In this document: piece by piece, positions 19,226 through 29,100 of the stretch
Numbering within the stretch: the first letter of the stretch is position 1
Layout: each line of letters opens with the position of its first letter
NCBI GenBank assembly: GCA_964500805.1
Contig: CAZCQH010000032.1
Location: 1-64,000, forward strand
DNA: 64,000 nt
Source: Ga0077555 sp964500805
Lineage (GTDB): Bacteria; Pseudomonadota; Alphaproteobacteria; Rhizobiales; Hyphomicrobiaceae
Direction of reading: 5' to 3'
Notes under the pieces: model-generated
What the model saw: the letters and a program-made list of their open reading frames with translations, nothing else
Databases searched by the model: none
Told to the model about the DNA's origin: nothing
Translations under genes and position numbers: made by a program

Positions 19226-20764
19226 ATGAGCACCGCCACCACCACTGCCGACACGGGGCTCTCGAGCGTCACCGCGCACCAATGGTTCGTGCTGGTGATG
19301 GTGCAGCTCTGCACCACGCTGTTCGGCATGACCATCACGCTCGCCAATGTGGTGCTGCCGCAGATCCGCGGCACGATGGCGGCGACGCAGGATCAGATCG
19401 CGTGGGTGGTGACGTTCAACATTGTCGCGACAGCGATTGCGACGCCACTCTCGGGCTGGCTTGCCGCACGGTTCGGCTGGCGCACGCTGATGGTCACGGC
19501 CGTCGGCGGCTTCACGGCCTTCTCGCTGTTGTGCGGCATGGCGACGAGCCTCGAGATGCTGGTGCTGTTCCGCGTCGGCCAGGGCATCTTCGGCGCGCCG
19601 ATCATGCCGCTCGGACAAGGCATTCTGCTCTCGACCTTCCCGCGCCATCTGCACGCGATGGTGATGATGATCTGGGGCATTGGTGGAGTCGTCGGTCCGG
19701 TGACGGGACCTTTCCTCGGCAGCATGATCAGCGAGGCTTACAACTGGCGCTGGGCTTTCTTCATGATCGTGCCGCCAGGCGCGCTCGCCACGTTCGCTGC
19801 CTGGCTTGTGCTGAAGGGAAAGAACCAGCAGTCGGAAAGAACGTTCGACTGGACGGGCTTCCTGGCGCTGGCCATCACCATTGGTGCGGCGCAGCTGATG
19901 CTCGATCGCGGCCAGCGCCTCGATTGGTTCGAAGCGATCGAGATCCGCCTGCTGGCCGGCGTTGCCGTGGTGGCGGGCTGGATTTTCATCGTCCACACCG
20001 CGACACGCCCGGATGGGTTCTTCAACCCGCAACTGCTGCGCGACCGCAATTACGCCGTGGGGCTCATCCTGGTGACGATCATGGGCATGTTGATGTTCAC
20101 GCCCATGGTGCTGTTCCCGAGCCTGCTGCACGATCTGCGCGGGCTCCCCGACGACCTCATCGGCGCCTTGCTCACCGCCCGCGGTATCGGCAACTGGCTT
20201 TCGTTTCTGATCGTGGTGCCGCTGACCAAGCACACGCCGCGCCTGGCGCTCGCGCTCGGTCTCCTGGCACAGGCTGTTTCCGGGTTCGCCATGGCGCAGC
20301 TCGACATCAATTTCACGATGGCGGACGTCTTCTGGACCAATCTCGTGCAAGGATTCGGTTTCGGCCTCGCCTTCACGCCGATGTCGGTGCTGGCCTTCGC
20401 GACCCTGCAGCCGCGGCTGATGGCCGAGGGGATGGCCTTCTTTCATTTGCTGCGCAATTTCGGCTCGAGCCTCTTCATCTCGCTGTCGATTGTGCTGCTG
20501 GTGCGCTCGACCGTGACGAGCTACGCCGGCATGGCGGAGTTCATCAGCCGCTACAACAAGATCCTGGAGTTCCCGACCGTTCTCGGCAATTGGACACTCG
20601 AGACGCCGCGCGGGCTTGCGGTGATCGCCAGCGAGATGCAGCGCCAGGCTGCAATGATCGGCTATATCAACGCGTTCTATCTCTTTGCGGTCACCGCGTC
20701 GCTCGCTGTCCCTCTCGCCTGGCTCATGCGCGACACCCCCCGCGGCGAGGTGGCGAAGGCGTAG
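19226..20764 (+). CDS. DHA2-family MFS drug:proton antiporter (EmrB/QacA type)
   Basis: Integral membrane exporter of 512 aa with about 14 hydrophobic segments. Family marks are motif A-like GWLAARFGWRT in loop 2-3, motif C-like GIGGVVGPVTGPFLGSMISE in TM5 with NWRWAFFMIVPPG after it, and IAWVVTFNIVATAIATPLSG in TM2. I chose the ATG at 19226 (MSTATTTAD); a GTG at 19199 is also possible. No EmrA-type membrane-fusion gene adjoins it, so it may act alone in the inner membrane. The substrate cannot be predicted. Confidence 0.9.
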   Translation: MSTATTTADTGLSSVTAHQWFVLVMVQLCTTLFGMTITLANVVLPQIRGTMAATQDQIAWVVTFNIVATAIATPLSGWLAARFGWRTLMVTAVGGFTAFSLLCGMATSLEMLVLFRVGQGIFGAPIMPLGQGILLSTFPRHLHAMVMMIWGIGGVVGPVTGPFLGSMISEAYNWRWAFFMIVPPGALATFAAWLVLKGKNQQSERTFDWTGFLALAITIGAAQLMLDRGQRLDWFEAIEIRLLAGVAVVAGWIFIVHTATRPDGFFNPQLLRDRNYAVGLILVTIMGMLMFTPMVLFPSLLHDLRGLPDDLIGALLTARGIGNWLSFLIVVPLTKHTPRLALALGLLAQAVSGFAMAQLDINFTMADVFWTNLVQGFGFGLAFTPMSVLAFATLQPRLMAEGMAFFHLLRNFGSSLFISLSIVLLVRSTVTSYAGMAEFISRYNKILEFPTVLGNWTLETPRGLAVIASEMQRQAAMIGYINAFYLFAVTASLAVPLAWLMRDTPRGEVAKA

Positions 20765-20875
20765 ATGCTCGGGAAGGGCTCCAGTGACGCCCGCCAGGGT
20801 CGGCGGCGGCGCTGCGTTCCCGCGAACGGCCAGTTGACGCCGCCCCCGCCCCCGTGGTCATGTCCCGCCGCGAGC

Positions 20876-20949
20876 GCGGGTGTAGCTCAATGGTAGAGCA
20901 ACAGCCTTCCAAGCTGATGACGAGGGTTCGATTCCCTTCACCCGCTCCA
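20876..20949 (+). tRNA. tRNA-Gly (anticodon TCC)
   Basis: A 74-nt tRNA with a 7-bp acceptor stem (GCGGGTG/CACCCGC), D arm GTAGCTCAATGGTAGAGC, anticodon loop CTTCCAA giving anticodon TCC, and T arm GAGGGTTCGATTCCCTT. Discriminator T and the CCA end are encoded. It lies between the MFS gene and the hydratase. Confidence 0.96.
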
Positions 20950-21022
20950 TCCGCTTCCGCGGTTCGTTTGATCAACGGATTGGGCGTGAATGGTGGAGCC
21001 ACATGGCTCTTCTCCGTCGCAC

Positions 21023-21805
21023 TCACTCGAACGCCACCTCCACGCGCCAGCGGCCGCCGAAGTCGGCCTGCATGTGGTCGCCCGGTTTGGCGAGGAGCAT
21101 GCCTGTCGCGGTGCCGCTGCTGATCAGGGCACCCGCCCGGAGACCGTCGCCCCAAAGCCGGCGTTCGTTGGCGAGCCAAACCACAGGCAGGAGCGGATCG
21201 CCCATCACCTCGCGCCCGCTTCCTTGCCGCCGGAGCGTGCCATTGACGGTGAGGCTCACGGACACCGCCGCGAGGTCCACGCTGCGCCAAGGTGCGATCT
21301 CATCGCCGATCACATAACGGCCCGAGGCCGCGCCGTCGGCAAGGATCGCCGGCATGGGCGGCAGCTCATTGAGCGGGAACCGGCACTCGGCCACCTCGAT
21401 GCCGGCATGCACGCTCTCCACCGCGTCTTCGACCTCGGCGCGCGTAAAGGGCGCCTCGCGAGCGGCAAGATCCCGCGCCAAGCGAAAGAAGAACTCGCAT
21501 TCGACCAGCGGGTCCAACAGATCGGCATGAGGGAGCGAGGCCGGCGATGCCATCGCGAAACGGGAGAAGGTGCGTCCGTAGATCGGCTGGTCGGCGCGGA
21601 GCCGCCGTTGCATCTCGGGCGTCGTCGCCGCGATCTTCCATCCAAGCTGAGGCCAGCCGAGCTTATCGGCAACGCGCGCGTTGATCGCGTAGCCATCGCG
21701 CTCGGCGGCCGGCAACTGCTCCGCCCGAAGGCCCCGAAGCGGGCGCCGCGAGCGGCGCGCTTCGGCCAGCAGTGTCGCCAGCGCGTCAAGGTCAGGCTCG
21801 GTCAT
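21023..21805 (-). CDS. 2-keto-4-pentenoate hydratase family protein
   Basis: Soluble enzyme of 260 aa in the fumarylacetoacetate hydrolase/MhpD superfamily. Family features: DGYAINARV in the N-terminal part, LGWKIAATTPEMQRRL, the acidic metal-site strand LVECEFFFRLARDL, VESVHAGIEVAECRF with further acidic ligands, and SSGTATGMLLAKPGD near the end. Such hydratases act on 2-keto-enoates in aromatic catabolism. No meta-cleavage partners adjoin, so the substrate is uncertain. The start is the ATG at 21805. Confidence 0.86.
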   Translation of the reverse strand: MTEPDLDALATLLAEARRSRRPLRGLRAEQLPAAERDGYAINARVADKLGWPQLGWKIAATTPEMQRRLRADQPIYGRTFSRFAMASPASLPHADLLDPLVECEFFFRLARDLAAREAPFTRAEVEDAVESVHAGIEVAECRFPLNELPPMPAILADGAASGRYVIGDEIAPWRSVDLAAVSVSLTVNGTLRRQGSGREVMGDPLLPVVWLANERRLWGDGLRAGALISSGTATGMLLAKPGDHMQADFGGRWRVEVAFE

Positions 21806-21849
21806 GCCTCGTGCTTAGCCGAGACCAGCGTGAAACGCCATGCAGCGGG

Positions 21850-22443
21850 TCAGTTGTCGCTCAGCGCATGCGCGAGCTTGGCGCAGAGGTCATGGATCTG
21901 CTGTGCGGTCTGCGCACCGGCGCGAGTCAGACCGTCGTCTGCGGCAATGGCGGACATCGTCGCCATCGGCTGAGATACGAGGCGTCTGTAAAGGACGGTC
22001 GTCTGCTGAAGTTTCGGCAATGCAGGTGCGCCGCTCACCGCCGGCCGTGTCGCGCCATTCATCTGCCGGACACCGTCGATCCCGATGCCGGACGTTACGG
22101 CAGCTGCGGCGAGGCGCCACGCAAGCGCCTCGAAAAGGACGGTGCCTTCACCGGAGGTCCCGGCAGCCCAAGGCCGCTTTAGATCATCATCCAAGGCCGA
22201 AGGCGCCGAGCCAAATCCGAGCAGCAACTCGTTCGGCGTCACCCCGAGCAACCGGCACATCTGCTGCAGCAGCTTGAGGTCGGGCTCGACCTCCGCCCGT
22301 TCGTAGCGGGTGTACCGGTTCTCATCTATATTCAGTGCCCTGGCGAGGCTGCGTGCGGTCTTGTAGCCGCGTGCGATCCGCGCCTGACGAAGATTCTGCG
22401 CGAATTGCTCGCGCGCTTCTGATTTGGTGCCCACCTTGTCCAT
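21850..22443 (-). CDS. XRE-family helix-turn-helix regulator
   Basis: A 197-aa predicted DNA-binding protein. The N-terminal HTH_3 domain (FAQNLRQARIARGYKTARSL, then DENRYTRYERAEVEPDLKLL, then CRLLGVTPNELLLG) covers about residues 14-75. The C-terminal 120 residues are not recognised and could be a ligand or oligomerisation region. It starts at the ATG 22441-22443. It lies between the hydratase and mbfA, all on the minus strand, but each gap is too short or ambiguous to show one operon. Target unknown. Confidence 0.85.
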   Translation of the reverse strand: MDKVGTKSEAREQFAQNLRQARIARGYKTARSLARALNIDENRYTRYERAEVEPDLKLLQQMCRLLGVTPNELLLGFGSAPSALDDDLKRPWAAGTSGEGTVLFEALAWRLAAAAVTSGIGIDGVRQMNGATRPAVSGAPALPKLQQTTVLYRRLVSQPMATMSAIAADDGLTRAGAQTAQQIHDLCAKLAHALSDN

Positions 22444-22531
22444 AAGGCCGGACTATGTGCTGAAAGTGCCCGACCGGCAATGCTCAGACCTCAAATCAAC
22501 GCACAAACATTTGTGCGCATGTGACGGGAGA

Positions 22532-23539
<1,008 letters not shown>

Positions 23540-23575
23540 GGCTCACCTTCTCGCAGCGAACACGCATCGCACCAG

Positions 23576-23592
23576 CTTAGAATAGTTCCAAA
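23576..23592. promoter_or_regulatory. Irr-binding ICE-like motif upstream of mbfA
   Basis: CTTAGAATAGTTCCAAA matches the iron control element consensus TTTAGAA-N3-TTCTAAA at 12 of 14 defined positions. It sits 37-53 bp upstream of the mbfA start, where a bound repressor would block transcription. Irr control of mbfA is known in rhizobia; binding here is inferred. The divergent molybdenum hydroxylase gene begins 136 bp away on the other side. Confidence 0.75.
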
Positions 23593-23727
23593 CAGCGTCA
23601 TTGCAACCCTGCTGGCCGTCGCACGGGCTTGCTCTCAGAGCGCCTCGCATGGTCACGTGCAGCCGAGTTCGCCTGCCTTATCAAGTTGAGGCTGCGATGG
23701 CGACAGCGATCGACGGAGACGATGGCC

Positions 23728-26025
23728 ATGAGCCAGTGGGGCGAGTTCCAAGGCCGTATCGAGGACAACCGGCTGGTGACGGGTGCTGGCCAATATGTTG
23801 CCGATCTTGCACCGAGTGGAACGGCCTACACAGTGGTGGTTCGTGCCCAGGTCGCCCACGCCCGGATCAGGGCGATCGATACGGGTTCCGCTGGTGCTGC
23901 GCCCGGTGTTCTCGCCGTGTACACGGCCAAGGACTTGGCCGCCGACGGTCTCGAGGACTTCCCCTGCGGTGTCGAGCTCAAGGGATCGACGGGCGAGAAG
24001 GCGTTCCAGGCTCGCCGCCCGGTTTTGGCTCGCGACCGGATACGATGTGTCGGGGAACCGGTGGCGCTCGTCGTCGCCGAAACGATGGCCGCTGCAGAAG
24101 CCGCGGCCGAGCTGGTGACAGTCGAGACCGATGATCTATCCGTTGTCACGGAGCTTGCTGCGGCCCGCGCTGCCGGAGCACCTGCGGTCTGGGATCAGGT
24201 GCCGGACAACGTCGCTTTCGTCTGGCAGCGGGGTGATGCGAAGGCGGTGTTTCCGGGCGCTGCGCGGGTGGCGCGGCTCTCCTCGCACGTGACGCGCGTT
24301 GTCGCGCTCTCATTGGAGCCCCGCGGGGGCCTTGCACTTGTCGAGCCGTCGGGTCGCCTTGTGCTTCATGCTGCCAACCAGAGCCCGCACGGCCTGCGCG
24401 ATGCGCTCGCTCGCATGCTGAAGCTGCCGAAGGACAAGATGCGCGTCGTCGCCAAGGATGTCGGCGGTTCCTTCGGCATGAAGAGTGGTGCCTACCCCGA
24501 GGATGTGCTGGTGCTCTACGCTGCGAAGAAGCTTGCCCGGCCCGTCAAGTGGATCTCGGAGCGGCGCGAGAGCTTCCTTGCCGATGATCATGGCCGCGAC
24601 ATGCTGGCAGATGCGCGTCTCGCCCTCGATGCAGATGGCAAGTTCCTGGGCCTCCAGGTCGACTTCACGATCAATGTCGGCGCGTATCTATCGGGGCGCT
24701 CGCTGTTCATGATCAACAACATTGGCGGGATTGCCGGCGTCTACCGCATCCCCGCGATCGGCGCGACGGTGACCGGCATTTACACCAACACGATGACCAA
24801 TGCGCCTTATCGCGGTGCCGGCCGACCGGAGGCGACCTATGTCATCGAGCGGCTGATCGACATTGCGGCGCGCGAGATGGGGATTGATCCTTTCGAGCTG
24901 CGCCGACGCAATCTGGTGCCGCCCTCGGCCATGCCTTACGACACCGGCTTCATCTTCACGTACGACTGCGGCGAATTCGAAAGCACGATGAGCAGCGTGG
25001 CGCGGCTCGCCGACTACCAAGGTTTCAAGCAGCGGCGCGCGGAAGCGGCCAAGCGCGGCAAGCTGCTCGGCCTCGGCATGGCCAATCCGATCGAGGTGTC
25101 CGCGGGGCCATTCACCAAGCCGCGCAGCGACAACACCAGGATCGAGATCCACTCGGATGGGACGGCGACCATCTTCGCCGGCTCCATGTCGACGGGCCAG
25201 GGCATCGAGACAATGATCACCGATCTCGTTGCGAAGGAGCTCGGCCTCTCGCGCAATGCTATCCGTTACGAGGCGGGCGACACGGAGAATCTGGCGGATG
25301 GCCGCGGAAACGGCGGCTCGGGCGCGACAGGTGTTGGCGCATCATCGGCGTTTGTGGCCATTGGCAAGATCATCGCTACTGGCAAAGCCATTGCAGCCGA
25401 GCTGCTCGACGCAAATCCCGACGACGTCGAGTTTCGGGACGGCCGCTTCCCGCTCAGGGGCACCAACCGATCGGTTGGGTTGGCTGACGTCGCCAGGCGG
25501 GTCCAACAGAAGAGCCCAAAGGGACTTGTCGAGACGGGCGACTTCATGCCGCCGGCGGTCACCTTCCCGAACGGCTCGCACATGTGCGAGGTCGAGGTCG
25601 ATACGGAAACCGGCGTCGCCAAGATCGTGCGCTACTCGATCGTCGAGGATCTGGGCACGGTGCTCAATCCGACCTTGGCGCACGGCCAGATGCAGGGCGG
25701 CGTCGCCATGGGTGTCGGGCAGGCGCTCGGCGAGAAGATCGTCTACGACGCTGAGAGCGGACAGCTCCTGAGCGGCTCGCTGATGGACTACCAGATGCCG
25801 CGCGCCGACGAGGTTCCCGAGGTGAGTTTCGAGCTCAGGCCCGTGCCGACCAAGATCAACCCGCTCGGCGCCAAGGGCGTGGGCGAGGCCGGCACGGTCG
25901 GCTCGATGGTCGCGACCATCAATGCCATCTGCAGCGCCCTCGACATCGAGCATTTCGAGATGCCCGCCACCCCACCCCGCGTCTGGGCTGCGATCGAGGC
26001 GAAGAAGGCGGGGGCTGGAAGCTAG
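23728..26025 (+). CDS. xanthine dehydrogenase family, molybdopterin-binding large subunit
   Basis: Molybdenum hydroxylase large subunit of 765 aa. The N-terminal a/b hammerhead domain (GRIEDNRLVTGAGQYVADL, then HARIRAIDT) is followed by the cofactor domains with DVGGSFGMKSG, NAPYRGAGRPEATY and GNGGSGATGVGASS. The catalytic Glu is expected in KGVGEAGTVGS near the C terminus. It resembles CoxL/aldehyde oxidase, but I see no form I CO dehydrogenase AYxCSFR loop. The FAD and 2Fe-2S subunits (CoxM, CoxS type) are not adjacent. Start: ATG at 23728 with GGAG ~12 nt upstream; ATG 23722 is also possible. Confidence 0.9.
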   Translation: MSQWGEFQGRIEDNRLVTGAGQYVADLAPSGTAYTVVVRAQVAHARIRAIDTGSAGAAPGVLAVYTAKDLAADGLEDFPCGVELKGSTGEKAFQARRPVLARDRIRCVGEPVALVVAETMAAAEAAAELVTVETDDLSVVTELAAARAAGAPAVWDQVPDNVAFVWQRGDAKAVFPGAARVARLSSHVTRVVALSLEPRGGLALVEPSGRLVLHAANQSPHGLRDALARMLKLPKDKMRVVAKDVGGSFGMKSGAYPEDVLVLYAAKKLARPVKWISERRESFLADDHGRDMLADARLALDADGKFLGLQVDFTINVGAYLSGRSLFMINNIGGIAGVYRIPAIGATVTGIYTNTMTNAPYRGAGRPEATYVIERLIDIAAREMGIDPFELRRRNLVPPSAMPYDTGFIFTYDCGEFESTMSSVARLADYQGFKQRRAEAAKRGKLLGLGMANPIEVSAGPFTKPRSDNTRIEIHSDGTATIFAGSMSTGQGIETMITDLVAKELGLSRNAIRYEAGDTENLADGRGNGGSGATGVGASSAFVAIGKIIATGKAIAAELLDANPDDVEFRDGRFPLRGTNRSVGLADVARRVQQKSPKGLVETGDFMPPAVTFPNGSHMCEVEVDTETGVAKIVRYSIVEDLGTVLNPTLAHGQMQGGVAMGVGQALGEKIVYDAESGQLLSGSLMDYQMPRADEVPEVSFELRPVPTKINPLGAKGVGEAGTVGSMVATINAICSALDIEHFEMPATPPRVWAAIEAKKAGAGS

Positions 26026-26051
26026 ATATCTCTTCAGCCATCATTTGTGCA

Positions 26052-26066
26052 GAACCTGTTGAGAAC
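26052..26066. promoter_or_regulatory. LexA-type SOS box (GAAC-N7-GAAC)
   Basis: GAACCTGTTGAGAAC is an exact GAAC-N7-GAAC, the reverse complement of the alphaproteobacterial LexA consensus GTTC-N7-GTTC. It lies 27 bp after the hydroxylase stop and 129-144 bp before the likely dnaE start, overlapping a possible -10 (CATAAT at 26066-26071). A chance match is possible; regulation is inferred. Confidence 0.5.
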
Positions 26067-26195
26067 ATAATGATTCCTTGAAGAACGGTTGAGGACGATT
26101 CGAGCGGGCGTACTGTCAGCGCATAGTTGGATACGAATCGCGTTACGCATGTGCGCTCGTTTGCTAGGGTGCGCGTTGAATGCGGATCACCGATC

Positions 26196-29100
26196 TTGAG
26201 TACTTACCAATCGAAATACCTGCATCTGAAGGCGCGCTCTGCGTACTCGCTGCTCGAAGGAGCGATGCAGATTAGCAAGCTTGCGAAGCTTGCTGTCGCG
26301 GAGCAGATGCCAGCGCTTGGTCTCGCTGACAGATCAAACCTTTTTGGCGCTTTAGAGTTCTCAGACAAGTTGGCAGCCGTCGGAGTGCAGCCAATAATCG
26401 GCTGTTTCCTCAATGTGAACTTCAATGATCGACAGTTGGACAACGCGCTTCCACAAAAGGGGCGAAACGACTCGCCTTCTGCCCCCGCGGGCTTTGTTGC
26501 GCTGTTTGCTATGAATGAGACTGGATATTGCAATTTGATGAAGCTCTCAAGTGAGGGGTACAAGGCTGGCATTGAAGGACCGGGACCCCAGATATCGAGC
26601 GAGCAACTGCACGAGCACAGTGATGGGCTCATAGCGCTCACCGGAGGACCAGAGGGGCCACTTGTCACAGCGCTGAATGATGGTCGTCCAGAGTCAGCTC
26701 AAGATCGCGTTGAGAGGCTTCAACGCATTTTCGGCAACAGATTGTACATCGAGCTTCAGAGATATGGGCTGACAGGGGAGAGCGAGGTAGAGGTTGAACT
26801 ACTGAGATTGGCCTACAACTTAGGTATACCCATTGTCGCAACCAACGAGTGTTATTTCGCCAAGCCAGAAGATTATGAAGCGCATGATGCGCTGTTATGT
26901 ATTGCCGAGGGTACCTACGTCACAGAAGATAATCGGAGGCGACTGACGCCCAATCATTGGTTCAAGAGCGCAAAGGATATGGTCAACCTCTTTGCAGATC
27001 TGGAAGAGGCGACCGACAACACTATCGAGATTGCCAAGCGGTGCGCGTACAGACCGAGAGGTCGTAAGCCCATTCTGCCGGCGTTCGTAGAGACCAAAAC
27101 CGGAGCCAACGACGATGAGCGCCTCAACGCCGAAGCTGCAGAGTTGAAGCGCCAGGCTGAAGCCGGCTTGCGACGACGCCTCGACGAAGTGCCGCTCGCA
27201 GAGGGGTTCACGCGCGAGGACTACGAAAAGCGCCTCGCCTACGAGGTGGACGTCATTACCGAGATGAAGTTTCCGGGCTACTTCCTGATCGTCGCCGACT
27301 TCATCCAATGGTCGAAGAAGAGCGGCATTCCCGTGGGACCGGGCCGCGGCTCTGGCGCGGGCTCGGTCGTCGCCTGGGCGCTGACGATCACCGATTTGGA
27401 TCCGCTGCGCTTCGGGCTTTTGTTCGAGCGCTTCCTCAATCCCGAGCGCGTCTCGATGCCGGACTTCGACATCGACTTCTGTCAGGACCGGCGCGACGAG
27501 GTGATCCGGTACGTGCAGCAGAAGTACGGCGAGGACCGCGTCGCCCAGATCATCACCCACGGCAAGTTGCAGGCGCGCGCGGTGCTGCGGGACGTCGGCC
27601 GCGTCCTCCAGATGCCCTACGGCCAGGTCGACAAGCTCTGCAAGCTCGTGCCGAACAATCCGGCAAATCCTGTGACCCTGCGCCAGGCGATCGACGGCGA
27701 GCCGCGGCTGCAGGAAGCGGCCAAGGCCGAGCCCGTCGTGGCGCGCCTGCTCGAGATATCGGAGAAGCTCGAGGGTCTCTACCGTCACGCGTCAACGCAT
27801 GCGGCCGGCATGGTGATCGGCGACCGCCCGCTCGATCAGCTGGTACCGCTTTATCGCGATCCTAAATCCAACTTCCCGATCACGCAGTTCAACTGGAAGC
27901 TCGTCGAGGCTGCGGGCCTCGTGAAGTTCGACTTTCTCGGCCTCAAGACGCTGACCGTCCTGCAAAAAGCGGTTGAGCTGATCGAAAAGGGGCGCGGCGA
28001 GAGAATAGACCTCGCGCACGTGCCCATTGCGGGTGACGACCCCAAGGTCAAAGCCAGCTACGAGCTGCTCGCCAAGGCTGACACGGTCGGTGTGTTCCAG
28101 CTGGAATCGACCGGCATGCGCGAGAGCTTGAAGCGGCTGAAGCCCGACCGCTTCGAGGACATCATCGCCATGGTGGCGCTCTACCGCCCGGGCCCGATGG
28201 ATAACATCCCCACCTACATCAACCGCAAGCACGGCGACGAGCCGATCGAATATCCGCACCAGATGATCCAGCCGATCCTGGAGGAGACCTACGGCGTCAT
28301 CATCTACCAGGAGCAGGTCATTCAAATCGCCCAGGTGATGGGCGGCTACTCGCTCGGGCAAGCCGATCTTCTGCGCCGCGCCATGGGCAAGAAAGACAAG
28401 AACGAGATGGCGGCGCAGCAGGCGAAGTTCATCGAGGGCGCGGTTGAGAAGGGCGTCAAGCGCGAGGACGCCAAGTACATCTTCGAGCTGGTCGATAAGT
28501 TCGCGGGCTACGGCTTCAACAAGAGTCACGCGGCGGCTTACGCGCTCGTCGCCTATCACACGGCCTATCTCAAGGCGAACTACCGGCCGGAATTTCTCGC
28601 GGCGTCGATGACGCTCGATCTGTCGAATACCGATAAGCTCGCGATGTTCGCTTCCGAGGCACGCCGCTCCGGGATCATGATCAAGCCGCCGTGCGTCAAT
28701 GCTTCGGGCGTCGAATTCGGCGCCGAGCCGGCCAAAGGGGAGAGCCGGGGCGCCATCCGTTATGCGCTCGCGGCGTTGAAGAACATCGGTGCGGCAGCGG
28801 TGGGCACTATTGTCGATCAGCGGGAGGCGAAGGGCGGCTACAAGGACCTCGGCGATTTTGCCCGCCGCATGGACCCGAAAGCCTTGAACAAGCGGGCACT
28901 GGAAACGCTCGCCGTGTCAGGCGCCTTCGATGGGCTGGAGAAAAATCGCGCGCTCGTTCACGGCAACGTCGACCAGATGATGGATGTGGCGAGCCAGCTC
29001 CACGACGAGAAGGAGAGTGGGCAGGCGAGCCTCTTCGGCGACGCCAAGTCCGGCGGAGAGAGCATGCTCAAGCTCCGTCCGGTTCAGATGTGGACGCCCA

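Noticed and set aside
19166..20446. 426-codon minus-strand open frame opposite the MFS gene
   Set aside because: It is rich in His, Arg, Glu and Gln with no family match and no ribosome site. It mirrors the MFS gene, whose membrane segments are unmistakable.
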